A stretch of DNA of 64,000 bases from a virus: IMG/VR virus record IMGVR_UViG_3300049043_000112, positions 62,001 through 126,000 of that record; one strand, given 5' to 3'. Made by a program: the position numbers and the translations under genes. Positions 31,628 to 38,836 of this stretch are shown here, piece by piece; the stretch's first letter is position 1; the number at the start of each line of letters is the position of its first letter. The notes under the pieces were generated by a model. That model was not told the origin of the DNA. It saw only the letters and a program-made list of their open reading frames with translations, and searched no databases.

Positions 31628-32623
31628 TTAGGATACCTCATTAAAAGGCGATGGAATTTTTTTGAACAGATCTTTAGTAGGATGAAAAGAAGTCATATTC
31701 ATCTTAACAAGTTCCTTAACCTTATCAGACATAAGGTAATCTCTAAGAATGACTGCATCCTCGATTGTATCCGTTTTTAGGAACACAACACTGAAAGTAA
31801 CAGATGCTTCATAAGGTTTGATCATAATTTTACCCAGTCCACCCCACTCTGCTGCCATATTCATAATGACACCGTGCTGATTGCGACCAGTTTCTTCTAA
31901 ACCAGGTTCAATATACCTAATTTTTGGAGTCTCTTCTGTCCCAAGAATTTCAACAATCGGAACACCACCAGGATGATCTTTGATTGCATTCCGATACAGA
32001 TTTCCGTTAAAATACCTGTGTGCCATATTGTTAGAAACTTGATCAATAAAGTTAGGATTGTCCAACTTGATCAAGTCTTTCTCTGTCAGATTTTTTTCAA
32101 TAACTGTACCGTCCTTATAAGTAACCTTGCAAGGTCCTTTGTGATTTTTATCCCAGGTTACAACACAAGTTTGAGTATTCTGAACAGTCGGAAACGTTTC
32201 TGGCGGAAGGTATTGAATAGAAACCAAATTCCCAGAACTGAACAGTTTTTTTCTAAAATTAGAGGAAGATTTCATAAAGTGTTTTGCCCTAATAATTAGA
32301 GAAACTCTGTCAGCAATTTCTGTGCTTTTCGTAAAGAAATCAGAATCCAAATTATTAGAACAACCACCCGTATTAGCACCACTAACTTTAGAGCGATCGG
32401 AATATGGAGGGTTACCGATTACAACATTAAACCTCATACCTTTATCCGCAAGTTCTAAAAATTCCTGAAAATCTACAACTACATTTATTTTATCATTTAT
32501 CTGATTGATTGTATAGATGTGCCTAGGATCATTCTCCCAAACCCAAATATTCTCTGGTGAATATTTTTTAAGGGCAACCATCGAATGAGTACCCTTAGGG
32601 TCTCCAATAATCAGGAGGTTCAT
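31628..32623 (-). CDS. Split adenine methyltransferase, NPPY catalytic half
   Basis: 331 residues. NVVIGNPPYSDRSK (NPPY at 71-74) is catalytic motif IV of N6-adenine methyltransferases, followed by SLIIRAKHFM and a C-terminal region resembling target recognition. The N-terminus NLLIIGDPKGTHSMV / NIWVWENDP looks like a degenerate AdoMet fold, so it may be a second partial domain. Overlaps the helicase stop (ATGA) and lies 2 bp from 31224-31625. Confidence 0.78.
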   Translation of the reverse strand: MNLLIIGDPKGTHSMVALKKYSPENIWVWENDPRHIYTINQINDKINVVVDFQEFLELADKGMRFNVVIGNPPYSDRSKVSGANTGGCSNNLDSDFFTKSTEIADRVSLIIRAKHFMKSSSNFRKKLFSSGNLVSIQYLPPETFPTVQNTQTCVVTWDKNHKGPCKVTYKDGTVIEKNLTEKDLIKLDNPNFIDQVSNNMAHRYFNGNLYRNAIKDHPGGVPIVEILGTEETPKIRYIEPGLEETGRNQHGVIMNMAAEWGGLGKIMIKPYEASVTFSVVFLKTDTIEDAVILRDYLMSDKVKELVKMNMTSFHPTKDLFKKIPSPFNEVS

Positions 32624-34740
32624 ACGTTCAACATTTCTTCAAACAAGTCTACTGGAATACCCTGCTGAGTCTGCGCCGACTCGGACAGTTTATCAAGTGT
32701 CACAACCTTGTTGTTCTGCATAGAATGTTGTACGTCAACATATGCTTTACTGATTCGGGTACTCAACGATTTACGATTGATAACTCCATACTCCAATGCC
32801 ATCTGCAGGATGTTTTCATCGTCAAGAGTTACTGGTTGATAATGAGCAGACTCAAGAACAGAGTCGATGTTGTTCATAACTTCACCAGAATTGATGGCGT
32901 GAAAAAGAACAAGAGGAATTCTCTCCAAAATTGCTTGAATGGTTTCAATCTTTTGGTAGATTTCATCTTTGACAGACTTTTGCAGTTCGTTTACCCGTTT
33001 CTTGTTACTTTTACCGTTAGCATTATTATCATTCAGTTGAACAGATTTTGCAACGTTAGAGTTGACTGCTGCAAGACTTAAGTTGAAGTCAAGTTCACGA
33101 AGTTTGCTGTAGTCAAGAGAAGTAGCAAGACTAGACACAAGACGAATAGCATTACCAACATCTGCTGCCAGAATTTCATTCACTTTCTCAGCAGAAAGAG
33201 TTTCAAATCCCTGATTCCATTCACTGATGGCAACATAATCCGTGAAATCATATTCCGCAACTTCAGGAGAAGTGTCACAAGCAGCAACAAATGTCTGCCG
33301 AAGTGATTCCAAACAACGTTGCGGGCAGAAGTCAATTACAGTCCAGTCTTTATCAGAAGAACCACCACGGAAAGCAAATTGTGTCCAGAATTCGATACTA
33401 CTGCCCTCTGCACAGTTGATAATCGTATCAACTTCAGAAGCAGTTACACCAAGAACATTAGCGGTACGTGTCAGAATGCAAGAACCGTTAGGATTTTGTG
33501 CGATATGGAGGTTGATATCCTCAGCATCTTTACCAGTGTCTCCAGTAACAACAAGAGGAGCAAACCTTGTACCTTCCATATACTTGCTAATAGCATGGCA
33601 AGCAGCAACAGAGGGCAACGTCATATAAAGATGAGTTGAATCCTTCAGCAGACGATGTTGAGGGCGAAGAGTACGTTGAGTTTCGAAATGATTGGTAACA
33701 AAATCTTGAACCAAAGAAGGTTCTACAAAATTACCTTCATCATCAACTCGGAACAGATTCTTCATAGCATCAGGGTCATCTCCAAAGAGTTCTTGATACT
33801 GTGCAGAAGCATATTTTGCAAGAACAACCTTCATAGAGGGGCGGTTAATCAGACCACGCTTCTTGTCGAGTTGTTCCTCATAGTAAGAGTAAATGTAACG
33901 GTTGGAATTGTTAAAATCCCAAACCATTTTATATGCAGTTCCAGTTACATACAGAACCTTACAATCATAAGAATTTTGAAGTTCAGTCCACTGCTTTGAA
34001 CCATATCCAATATGTGCCTCATCATAAACAATCAGGTCAATATTGCAAGGAAGGTTTGTAAGTTTACGACTCTGAATACAACCCCAGAGAACCAGTTGTT
34101 TATCAGTCTTCAGATACTTCTCAATCTCCTGCTCATAACCTTTCTTATTCAGGTCAATGTAGACCAGATTCTCAAAGTTCTTAAAATTAGAATCTTCACG
34201 CCAAGATTGTTCTGGCGACTTGTATCGGGAGACCACAAGTGTTACCTTGACACCACTTTCTACAATGGCACTCAGCACCATCATAGATTTACCAGCACGA
34301 CACTTTGCAAACAGCAGAAACTCTTTCCACTCTTCCCAGTTTGAAAGAACTTTAGTTACAAATTCTTGCTGGTGCTTATAGAGTTCCCGAGTCTCTGCAA
34401 CTTTATTGACAGATTGGGCACCTTGATACTGCTCCAGTTCATAAGCAGCATCTTCCACAGTGATAAAGAACCACTCACGGTCCTTATCATCACGAGTTTT
34501 ATTATACCCTTGCTTCAGAAGATGCTTGTGAAACTCCTTATCACCAAATGTAGTTTCATACACACCCTTAGTAATAAGTTGCTGAGGGTTAGAAGTTGTA
34601 TCTTGCTGATTGATACGGTCTTCTGCTTCTTCTTGTTGCGTGTCTCCAATCTTCAGCATCGGCACACGACCAAGTTCAACCTGATCCTCGTAGTGTGCTT
34701 TAGTTGAATAAAAATAGATTTTCTTTTGAAGAGTAATCAT
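32620..34740 (-). CDS. GIY-YIG-like (T5orf172) / SF2 helicase fusion, restriction-like
   Basis: 706 residues. Residues 1-95 (KIYFYSTKAH, PMLKIGDTQQEEAEDRIN, REWFFI) match the T5orf172/GIY-YIG-like domain. The SF2 helicase follows: FAKCRAGKSMM Walker A at about 146-154, DEAH at 240-243, LYVTGTAYK motif III-like, and a helicase C domain with RTANVLGVTASEVDTIIN and FAFRGGSSDKD. A nuclease-helicase layout beside a methyltransferase suggests a restriction subunit. First large gene of the operon 31224-34869. Confidence 0.8.
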   Translation of the reverse strand: MITLQKKIYFYSTKAHYEDQVELGRVPMLKIGDTQQEEAEDRINQQDTTSNPQQLITKGVYETTFGDKEFHKHLLKQGYNKTRDDKDREWFFITVEDAAYELEQYQGAQSVNKVAETRELYKHQQEFVTKVLSNWEEWKEFLLFAKCRAGKSMMVLSAIVESGVKVTLVVSRYKSPEQSWREDSNFKNFENLVYIDLNKKGYEQEIEKYLKTDKQLVLWGCIQSRKLTNLPCNIDLIVYDEAHIGYGSKQWTELQNSYDCKVLYVTGTAYKMVWDFNNSNRYIYSYYEEQLDKKRGLINRPSMKVVLAKYASAQYQELFGDDPDAMKNLFRVDDEGNFVEPSLVQDFVTNHFETQRTLRPQHRLLKDSTHLYMTLPSVAACHAISKYMEGTRFAPLVVTGDTGKDAEDINLHIAQNPNGSCILTRTANVLGVTASEVDTIINCAEGSSIEFWTQFAFRGGSSDKDWTVIDFCPQRCLESLRQTFVAACDTSPEVAEYDFTDYVAISEWNQGFETLSAEKVNEILAADVGNAIRLVSSLATSLDYSKLRELDFNLSLAAVNSNVAKSVQLNDNNANGKSNKKRVNELQKSVKDEIYQKIETIQAILERIPLVLFHAINSGEVMNNIDSVLESAHYQPVTLDDENILQMALEYGVINRKSLSTRISKAYVDVQHSMQNNKVVTLDKLSESAQTQQGIPVDLFEEMLNV

Positions 34741-34743
34741 GAT

Positions 34744-34869
34744 TCAGTAAACAAATTCAGAAGCAAAATCAATAGTGTCGTCGGATTCAAGGTAACCCAT
34801 CCAATCTTGTGGATTGGTCTCATAGATTGCAATTTCCCGCAGTTCATCAATCAGTTCAGACAGATCCAT
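34744..34869 (-). CDS. Tiny acidic protein leading the methyltransferase-helicase operon (41 aa)
   Basis: MDLSELIDELREIAIYETNP then MGYLESDDTIDFASEFVY. Very acidic. It sits between the operon promoter and the helicase gene with a GAGGG ribosome site. An acidic leader protein could be an inhibitor or regulator of the operon products (inference). Confidence 0.55.
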   Translation of the reverse strand: MDLSELIDELREIAIYETNPQDWMGYLESDDTIDFASEFVY

Positions 34870-34892
34870 AAGAAACCCTCAGTTACTTGTTT

Positions 34893-34948
34893 ATTATAGC
34901 AGAAAACCCGCCTTAAGGGCGGGTCGTGTGCCAGTTCTCAGACTGCCA
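34893..34948 (-). promoter_or_regulatory. TGNCA-type promoter element for the methyltransferase-helicase operon
   Basis: TGGCA-N10-TGGCACA, 28 bp, then TATAAT. The spacer is a rho-independent terminator (ACCCGCC-loop-GGCGGGTTTTCT). Confidence 0.8.
34901..34924 (-). terminator. Rho-independent terminator inside the promoter spacer
   Basis: ACCCGCC-CTTAA-GGCGGGT then TTTCT on the minus strand, between the half-sites and the -10 box; it would stop transcripts from 34938-35352. Confidence 0.75.
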
Positions 34949-35352
34949 GTGCTCCAGAAGGAATCTCTACACCTTCAAGGTAAGATTCGTGCCAGTCACA
35001 AGTATCGTAGCACAACCAACCTTCAGATTCGGGTGTAGATGTATGCAAACTCTTCAGCATCTTGAGTCAGATACTCGTGCAGGTTAGCATTGTGGCGAGG
35101 AGGGCAATCTTCACCACGTTGAGAATAGTATTGGGGACCATATTCTTCTGCTTTGGTTTCACTATTCCAACGCTCATTAGTCCAGCAGGAAGACATATCA
35201 CCACCATCAATAAGTTCAGCAACTTGTTGACGAGTATTGTAGTGATTCTTCAGGATGCGACCCAACCATTCAGGATAAGAGTCCCAATGATGATACACAG
35301 AAAGAACACTGCCGTTTTTGAGTTCAATGCCAATGCGAGCGCGGGTTGCCAT
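34938..35352 (-). pseudogene. Conserved cyanophage protein, one-base frameshift near its end
   Basis: MATRARIGIELKNGSVLSVY, HHWDSYPEWLGRILKNHYNT to EFAYIYTRI, then stop at 35023. Dropping one C in the CCC at 35031-35033 restores ESEGWLCYDTCDWHESYLEG through PSGALAV with a stop at 34938. The span is 415 nt, one over a multiple of three. The intact part may still function. Family of unknown role, widespread in phages. Confidence 0.65.
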
Positions 35353-35375
35353 GGGGGCGTCCGTTGATTACCTTG

Positions 35376-35942
35376 TTAGTATAATGCCTCTTCCAGCGGA
35401 TTCTGGGTGCCTTGTGCCACCTCTTCAACTGGCACATACAAGGTTCCATACTTGCCAAAAGCAGTCTTGAATTGCTGCAGATTTTTTCCAAGATAAACCA
35501 CGGCAGACTGGAAGGGTGCAGCACCTTTCCCATCACCAAACTTCAATCGACGATTAACTGCAATCCAAGGATATTTGGCAATAGACTTCCACCACTGTGT
35601 AGAAACATCTAGTTTAATCAACAGAACCATCTCTTTAGCGTTTCCACACTCATATTGTGAAGCAGCATATGGAATCCAACGCTTACTGTCACTGTAAGGG
35701 TGATTCATAAAAACGCTTTCTGCAGTCCAAGGATGCGACAACCCATTGGTCTTTTCAGTGTAAACCTTTTTTGCAGGAACATTTGGTGATTGTTCATCAT
35801 TAGAACAAGGGTCGAGTTCTAATTCTCCACCAAAGAAATCTAGTACATCTGCAACAAATTCTGGTGGCGTATTCCAACAATCTGTACGATTACCAGTTGT
35901 TGCAGTAAGTGCCTTAAGAGCAGTTGATACCACAAATTGCAT
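35376..35942 (-). CDS. Dam-type phage N6-adenine DNA methyltransferase
   Basis: 188 residues matching the phage Dam family: RTDCWNTPPEFVADVLDFFG, GELELDPCSNDE (motif I-like, 42-48) and VFMNHPYSDSKRW. The catalytic motif is NHPY rather than NPPY/DPPY. Likely protects phage DNA or marks it. Promoter is sigma-70 consensus. Its last 20 codons contain the next gene's promoter element. Confidence 0.82.
   Translation of the reverse strand: MQFVVSTALKALTATTGNRTDCWNTPPEFVADVLDFFGGELELDPCSNDEQSPNVPAKKVYTEKTNGLSHPWTAESVFMNHPYSDSKRWIPYAASQYECGNAKEMVLLIKLDVSTQWWKSIAKYPWIAVNRRLKFGDGKGAAPFQSAVVYLGKNLQQFKTAFGKYGTLYVPVEEVAQGTQNPLEEALY
35378..35434 (-). promoter_or_regulatory. TGNCA-type promoter element before 34938-35352
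   Basis: TGTGCCA-N10-TGGCACA palindrome, 29 bp, then TATACT, entirely within the 3' coding end of the Dam-type gene. Confidence 0.82.
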
Positions 35943-35955
35943 TCAGTTAGAGTCC

Positions 35956-35984
35956 AATATAACATAAAAAAAGAGGGTTGTCAA
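35956..35984 (-). promoter_or_regulatory. Consensus sigma-70 promoter (TTGACA-N17-TATATT) overlapping a terminator
   Basis: TTGACA 35979-35984 sits in the loop of a terminator hairpin; TATATT at 35956-35961 is 17 bp away. It drives the Dam-type gene. Confidence 0.7.
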
Positions 35985-35990
35985 CCCTCT
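35972..35990. terminator. Bidirectional rho-independent terminator after cp12
   Basis: AGAGGGTT-loop-AACCCTCT with T7 on the minus strand and T5 on the plus strand. It ends the cp12 transcript just before the Dam-type gene's promoter. Confidence 0.8.
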
Positions 35991-35996
35991 AAAAAT

Positions 35997-36209
35997 TCAA
36001 TCATCATAAACTCTACATTCAAGTGCATTGGGGTGCAATTCACAATACAACTCTAATGGTGTTGGATCGTGCGAATCTTCTGGATGATGTTCCTTATATA
36101 TTTTGAGTGCTTCTAATTCTTCTTCTGTATGTCTTCTCGCTTGTGGAGAAGTTTGTGGATTATCCAGAATCTCCTTATCTTTCTGGATATGTTGATCGAT
36201 TGTATCCAT
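35997..36209 (-). CDS. cp12: CP12 (Calvin-cycle regulatory protein)
   Basis: 70 residues. The C-terminus LELYCELHPNALECRVYDD carries the CP12 signature CxxxPxxxECRxYDD with the redox Cys pair. CP12 locks GAPDH and phosphoribulokinase together, slowing carbon fixation; phage copies are thought to steer NADPH to nucleotide synthesis. The start is the ATG before IDQHIQKDKEI; a late-type box is 20 bp upstream. Confidence 0.9.
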   Translation of the reverse strand: MDTIDQHIQKDKEILDNPQTSPQARRHTEEELEALKIYKEHHPEDSHDPTPLELYCELHPNALECRVYDD

Positions 36210-36229
36210 AGTTTTGTATCGTGTTGATA

Positions 36230-36237
36230 TATTTATT
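36230..36237 (-). promoter_or_regulatory. Late promoter (AATAAATA) for cp12
   Basis: AATAAATA, 20 bp before the cp12 ATG, just downstream of the bilin reductase gene. Confidence 0.5.
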
Positions 36238-36876
36238 TTAAGTGGAAAATAAAAACTCGGTAATATATTTTTGTGAAAAATCTTTTCCAAAGTAAGATTT
36301 TAAAATACCGAATGCAGGATTGTTAGATGCCATATGGTAATTATACTTTTGATGCATCGTTTCAAATGATTTTGAAGATTTATTGCAAATAGATATGAGT
36401 TTTTTATATTGGTGCAAATAATTTTTAACCCAAATTAGATATTCATTATAGAAATCTTCTCTTTGTTTTTTTATCCACATTTTATTTGAAAAAAATTCTT
36501 TTAAGTCATAAAATTTTGAATATTCAATTTTAATATCTGGAAACTCCGAAAGTAACTTCAAATATTCTATATTATCTGAGATGGGATGAAAATCAATGGC
36601 AGCTAAATGTCTTTTATTTGATATATTTACATATTCTGTCCCAAATATTGGATAGTCATAGTCCGAATTTGGATATATTACCAATGCTTCCGCTTCAAAC
36701 TTGTTTTCTATTTGTAATTCACAGAGTCTAATTCTTGTAAAAACATCAGAATCCCACAAATAAGACCTTAAAGTTGCATTTTTAGATTTAATTTCAAAAC
36801 TTAACCAGTCTGGAAGATTTCTCTGATTTAAAACAAAAAAATCTTTAATTATTTCATTTAATGATATTTTATTCAC
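36238..36876 (-). CDS. Ferredoxin-dependent bilin reductase (PebA/PcyX/PebS family)
   Basis: 212 residues. YPNSDYDYPIFGTEYVNISN and HLAAIDFHPIS, then FFSNKMWI, YLIWVKNYLHQYKKL and YNYHMASNNPAFGILKSYFG match the FDBR fold. These enzymes reduce biliverdin to phycobilins using ferredoxin. The sequence looks closer to PebA/PcyX types than to PebS, but I cannot assign the product. GTG start overlaps the upstream stop. AT-rich and Lys-rich versus neighbours, suggesting separate acquisition. Confidence 0.82.
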   Translation of the reverse strand: MNKISLNEIIKDFFVLNQRNLPDWLSFEIKSKNATLRSYLWDSDVFTRIRLCELQIENKFEAEALVIYPNSDYDYPIFGTEYVNISNKRHLAAIDFHPISDNIEYLKLLSEFPDIKIEYSKFYDLKEFFSNKMWIKKQREDFYNEYLIWVKNYLHQYKKLISICNKSSKSFETMHQKYNYHMASNNPAFGILKSYFGKDFSQKYITEFLFST

Positions 36877-37075
36877 TTAATGATGAACCTCTCCAGTTTT
36901 TTGGTGTGGGTGGATCACACTTACCTTCCAGTGAACGAACCATTAACTCAGCAAACTTTTCCATTTTTTCAGCAGAAACTGACTGTGGATAATACGTGAT
37001 TGCATCTTTTAGTGCAACAAGTTCATCCCATTCTTCTTTTGTAAGAACTTCAGTGCCAGTTTTTGCTAGTGTCAT
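36869..37075 (-). CDS. Conserved small cyanophage protein (68 aa)
   Basis: MTLAKTGTEVLTKEEWDELV then VSAEKMEKFAELMVRSLEGK and CDPPTPKNW. Pattern typical of cyanophages. A longer in-frame start exists at 37108; the later ATG matches the conserved N-terminus. Confidence 0.68.
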   Translation of the reverse strand: MTLAKTGTEVLTKEEWDELVALKDAITYYPQSVSAEKMEKFAELMVRSLEGKCDPPTPKNWRGSSLSE

Positions 37076-37160
37076 AGGTGTTTTTGCAATGTGTCCCAAT
37101 GTTAGCATTCCAATATATGATTATCTATAAACTTAATATTTTCTTTGGGATTGGGTTACA

Positions 37161-37507
37161 TTACTTAATAAAATTATCTAAAGTATCAAGATCATCTTTG
37201 AATTCTTTTTCTCTTTTTTATCATGATAATAAGACCAGAGAGCATTGTGAACATCCATAAGTTCACTTATCCAAAAACCAGTGGGATAGATACCAAGTTT
37301 ATTTTGAAGTCCACGATGACTGGTGCCTTCTTCTTCTGCCTCACACATAATAGTGCAGATTGCTTGAACCATATCAAGTTTATCTTCTTCGGAAAGCATA
37401 AAATACTTCCCAACAGCACGTTCTTTTGCTTCTTGATGTGATTTCTGAAGTTGTTTGCAAGCATCAGAATCCCACCACTCTTGCCAGGTGTTTTTCTTTT
37501 CAGTCAT
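37161..37507 (-). pseudogene. Conserved small cyanophage protein with C-terminal frameshift
   Basis: MTEKKNTWQEWWDSDACKQL to MDVHNALWSYYHDKKEKKNS, ending abnormally at KMILIL. One more A in the run at 37206-37210 gives EFKDDLDTLDNFIK and a stop at 37161. Span 347 nt, one base short. Only the last 15 residues are affected, so the protein may still work. Confidence 0.6.
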
Positions 37508-37730
37508 CTTTTCCAAAGATAGTTCCAAAGAAACCAGAGTCACCTGGTTTACGGTTTTCAAGTTTATCTAGGATAGAATCAGTTGTTTGCAGAGATTCAA
37601 TACGACTAATTAAATCAGCAATCACACTACAAACCATAGGACGTTCTTGACGTGCAGCGTATGCTAGTGCGTTACGCAGAGATGCTTCTGCTTCTTTCAG
37701 GGATTCTTCAACAGATTGTGATAGTGCCAT
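37500..37730 (-). CDS. Conserved small cyanophage protein (76 aa)
   Basis: MALSQSVEESLKEAEASLRN then MVCSVIADLISRIESLQTTD and a Gly/Phe-rich end. Helical with a flexible tail. Confidence 0.7.
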   Translation of the reverse strand: MALSQSVEESLKEAEASLRNALAYAARQERPMVCSVIADLISRIESLQTTDSILDKLENRKPGDSGFFGTIFGKDD

Positions 37731-37942
37731 ACTTCAGGGTTTTCTAAATCTTTACAACGGGGATAGAAGATGCCATCTTTGTAGCAAGCATCTTTTGGGT
37801 CTTGTCTGTCATATTTTAGCACGACTTCAGGTGGTTGTCTAATGTTACAGAGTTCACCTTGCATTTTAACAAAGTTATCAACACATAATCCACCCACAAA
37901 AGGTGCAATTGCAGATAATTGCCATAACCAAAAATCTGCCAT
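37697..37942 (-). CDS. Membrane-anchored small protein (81 aa)
   Basis: MADFWLWQLSAIAPFVGGLC (hydrophobic N-terminus), then NFVKMQGELCNIRQPPEVVL and four more Cys/His-rich positions. Probably exported. TGATG coupling with 37942-38163. Confidence 0.65.
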   Translation of the reverse strand: MADFWLWQLSAIAPFVGGLCVDNFVKMQGELCNIRQPPEVVLKYDRQDPKDACYKDGIFYPRCKDLENPEVWHYHNLLKNP

Positions 37943-38163
37943 CAACACTCATCCATTCCAAGAAGTTTTGTTGGTACAATTTTGCGAATTATCCAAGTTC
38001 CATCTTCATTATCCACCCACTCAATAAGGTCACCTTCTTTCAGGTTTGCTGCCTCAAGCAAATCATCAGGGAATGATACACAATATACATCTTCATTAGT
38101 GTCTTCATCTTTGACTTCTTCAACAGGAAGAATCCACCTCTTTTTGCAGTAAGTGGTGTCCAT
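37942..38163 (-). CDS. AbrB-like C-terminal domain, probably split from 38040-38522
   Basis: WILPVEEVKDEDTNEDVYCV then SFPDDLLEAANLKEGDLIEW is an AbrB-type swapped-hairpin domain. In related phages this domain is fused to the protein encoded by the overlapping upstream frame (recalled, not searched). Adding one A in the run at 38141-38145 joins the two; the combined span is one base short of a multiple of three. Confidence 0.65.
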   Translation of the reverse strand: MDTTYCKKRWILPVEEVKDEDTNEDVYCVSFPDDLLEAANLKEGDLIEWVDNEDGTWIIRKIVPTKLLGMDEC

Positions 38164-38522
38164 TCATATCCACCTTGCTTACGAATTTCTTCTATTTCTT
38201 TATCAAGATTGACAGATTCTTTATGTTCTTCTGGATAATAGTGTTCTTCCCAGAAGTCATTCCACGCTTTTTGACATTCTGCAGACTTATCATTTTTATC
38301 ACACGCAAGCACAGATTCATCAGCAACAGGACGATGACCACTCATAAGTTCAAGTAGTCCAAATGCACGTGCAGAATGATCTTTATAATACTGATAATCC
38401 TCCTGCACTGCTTCACGAATCGCAGAATAGATTTCGTGTGGTGATGCTTCTCCAACACTTAGAGCATCATGCACCCACTCTTGCAACTTATCAAGAGAAT
38501 ACTTTTTATAATCAGAGGTCAT
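38040..38522 (-). CDS. Conserved cyanophage protein, N-terminal part (frameshifted)
   Basis: MTSDYKKYSLDKLQEWVHDA, then REAVQEDYQYYKDHSARAFG and VLACDKNDKSAECQKAWNDF: a conserved acidic helical protein. The last about 40 residues (from RGGFFLLKKSK) are out-of-frame sequence over the AbrB-like domain of 37942-38163. Confidence 0.7.
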   Translation of the reverse strand: MTSDYKKYSLDKLQEWVHDALSVGEASPHEIYSAIREAVQEDYQYYKDHSARAFGLLELMSGHRPVADESVLACDKNDKSAECQKAWNDFWEEHYYPEEHKESVNLDKEIEEIRKQGGYEWTPLTAKRGGFFLLKKSKMKTLMKMYIVYHSLMICLRQQT

Positions 38523-38679
38523 CGAGGTAGTCTTTGATTGCTTGTTCCATAATAACTTGAATTTCTTTCTGTGTCAACCCATTTAACCATTTCCAGTTCG
38601 GGTCTTGTGGGTCCCAGTCCATTGTGAACGATCCGTCCTCATTTTGTGTTATTTTAAGAGAGTCACTGTTCTTTTCCAT
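38512..38679 (-). CDS. Conserved small cyanophage protein (55 aa)
   Basis: MEKNSDSLKITQNEDGSFTM then DWDPQDPNWKWLNGLTQKEI. The NEDGSFTMDWDPQDPNW pattern is common in cyanophages. Overlaps both neighbours slightly. Confidence 0.7.
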   Translation of the reverse strand: MEKNSDSLKITQNEDGSFTMDWDPQDPNWKWLNGLTQKEIQVIMEQAIKDYLDDL

Positions 38680-38836
38680 ATTGCTTTTTTGCTTTTTTTA
38701 GTTCTTTCAGTTCTTCTTTAATTTCTTTATATGCTGACTAAGCATCTATTTTATCACCCATTTCAAGAGCAATAATAATATCTACTCTTGTTCCAAAATG
38801 TGCTAATGCTTTTTCAAATGAATCTAACTCATACAT
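38663..38836 (-). pseudogene. Conserved small cyanophage protein with internal TAG
   Basis: MYELDSFEKALAHFGTRVDI then ALEMGDKIDA, TAG (38738-38740, codon 33), SAYKEIKEELKELKKAKKQY to GKEQ. The frame is intact on both sides and ends normally at 38663. The pattern KIxAxxAYKxIKxELK is conserved in relatives as I recall, so codon 33 was probably CAG or GAG. Confidence 0.6.

Noticed and set aside
145-38740. Stop-codon reassignment explaining the internal TAA and TAG
   Set aside because: TAA, TAG and TGA all end many genes here, and single-base indels are more frequent than internal stops, so recoding does not fit.
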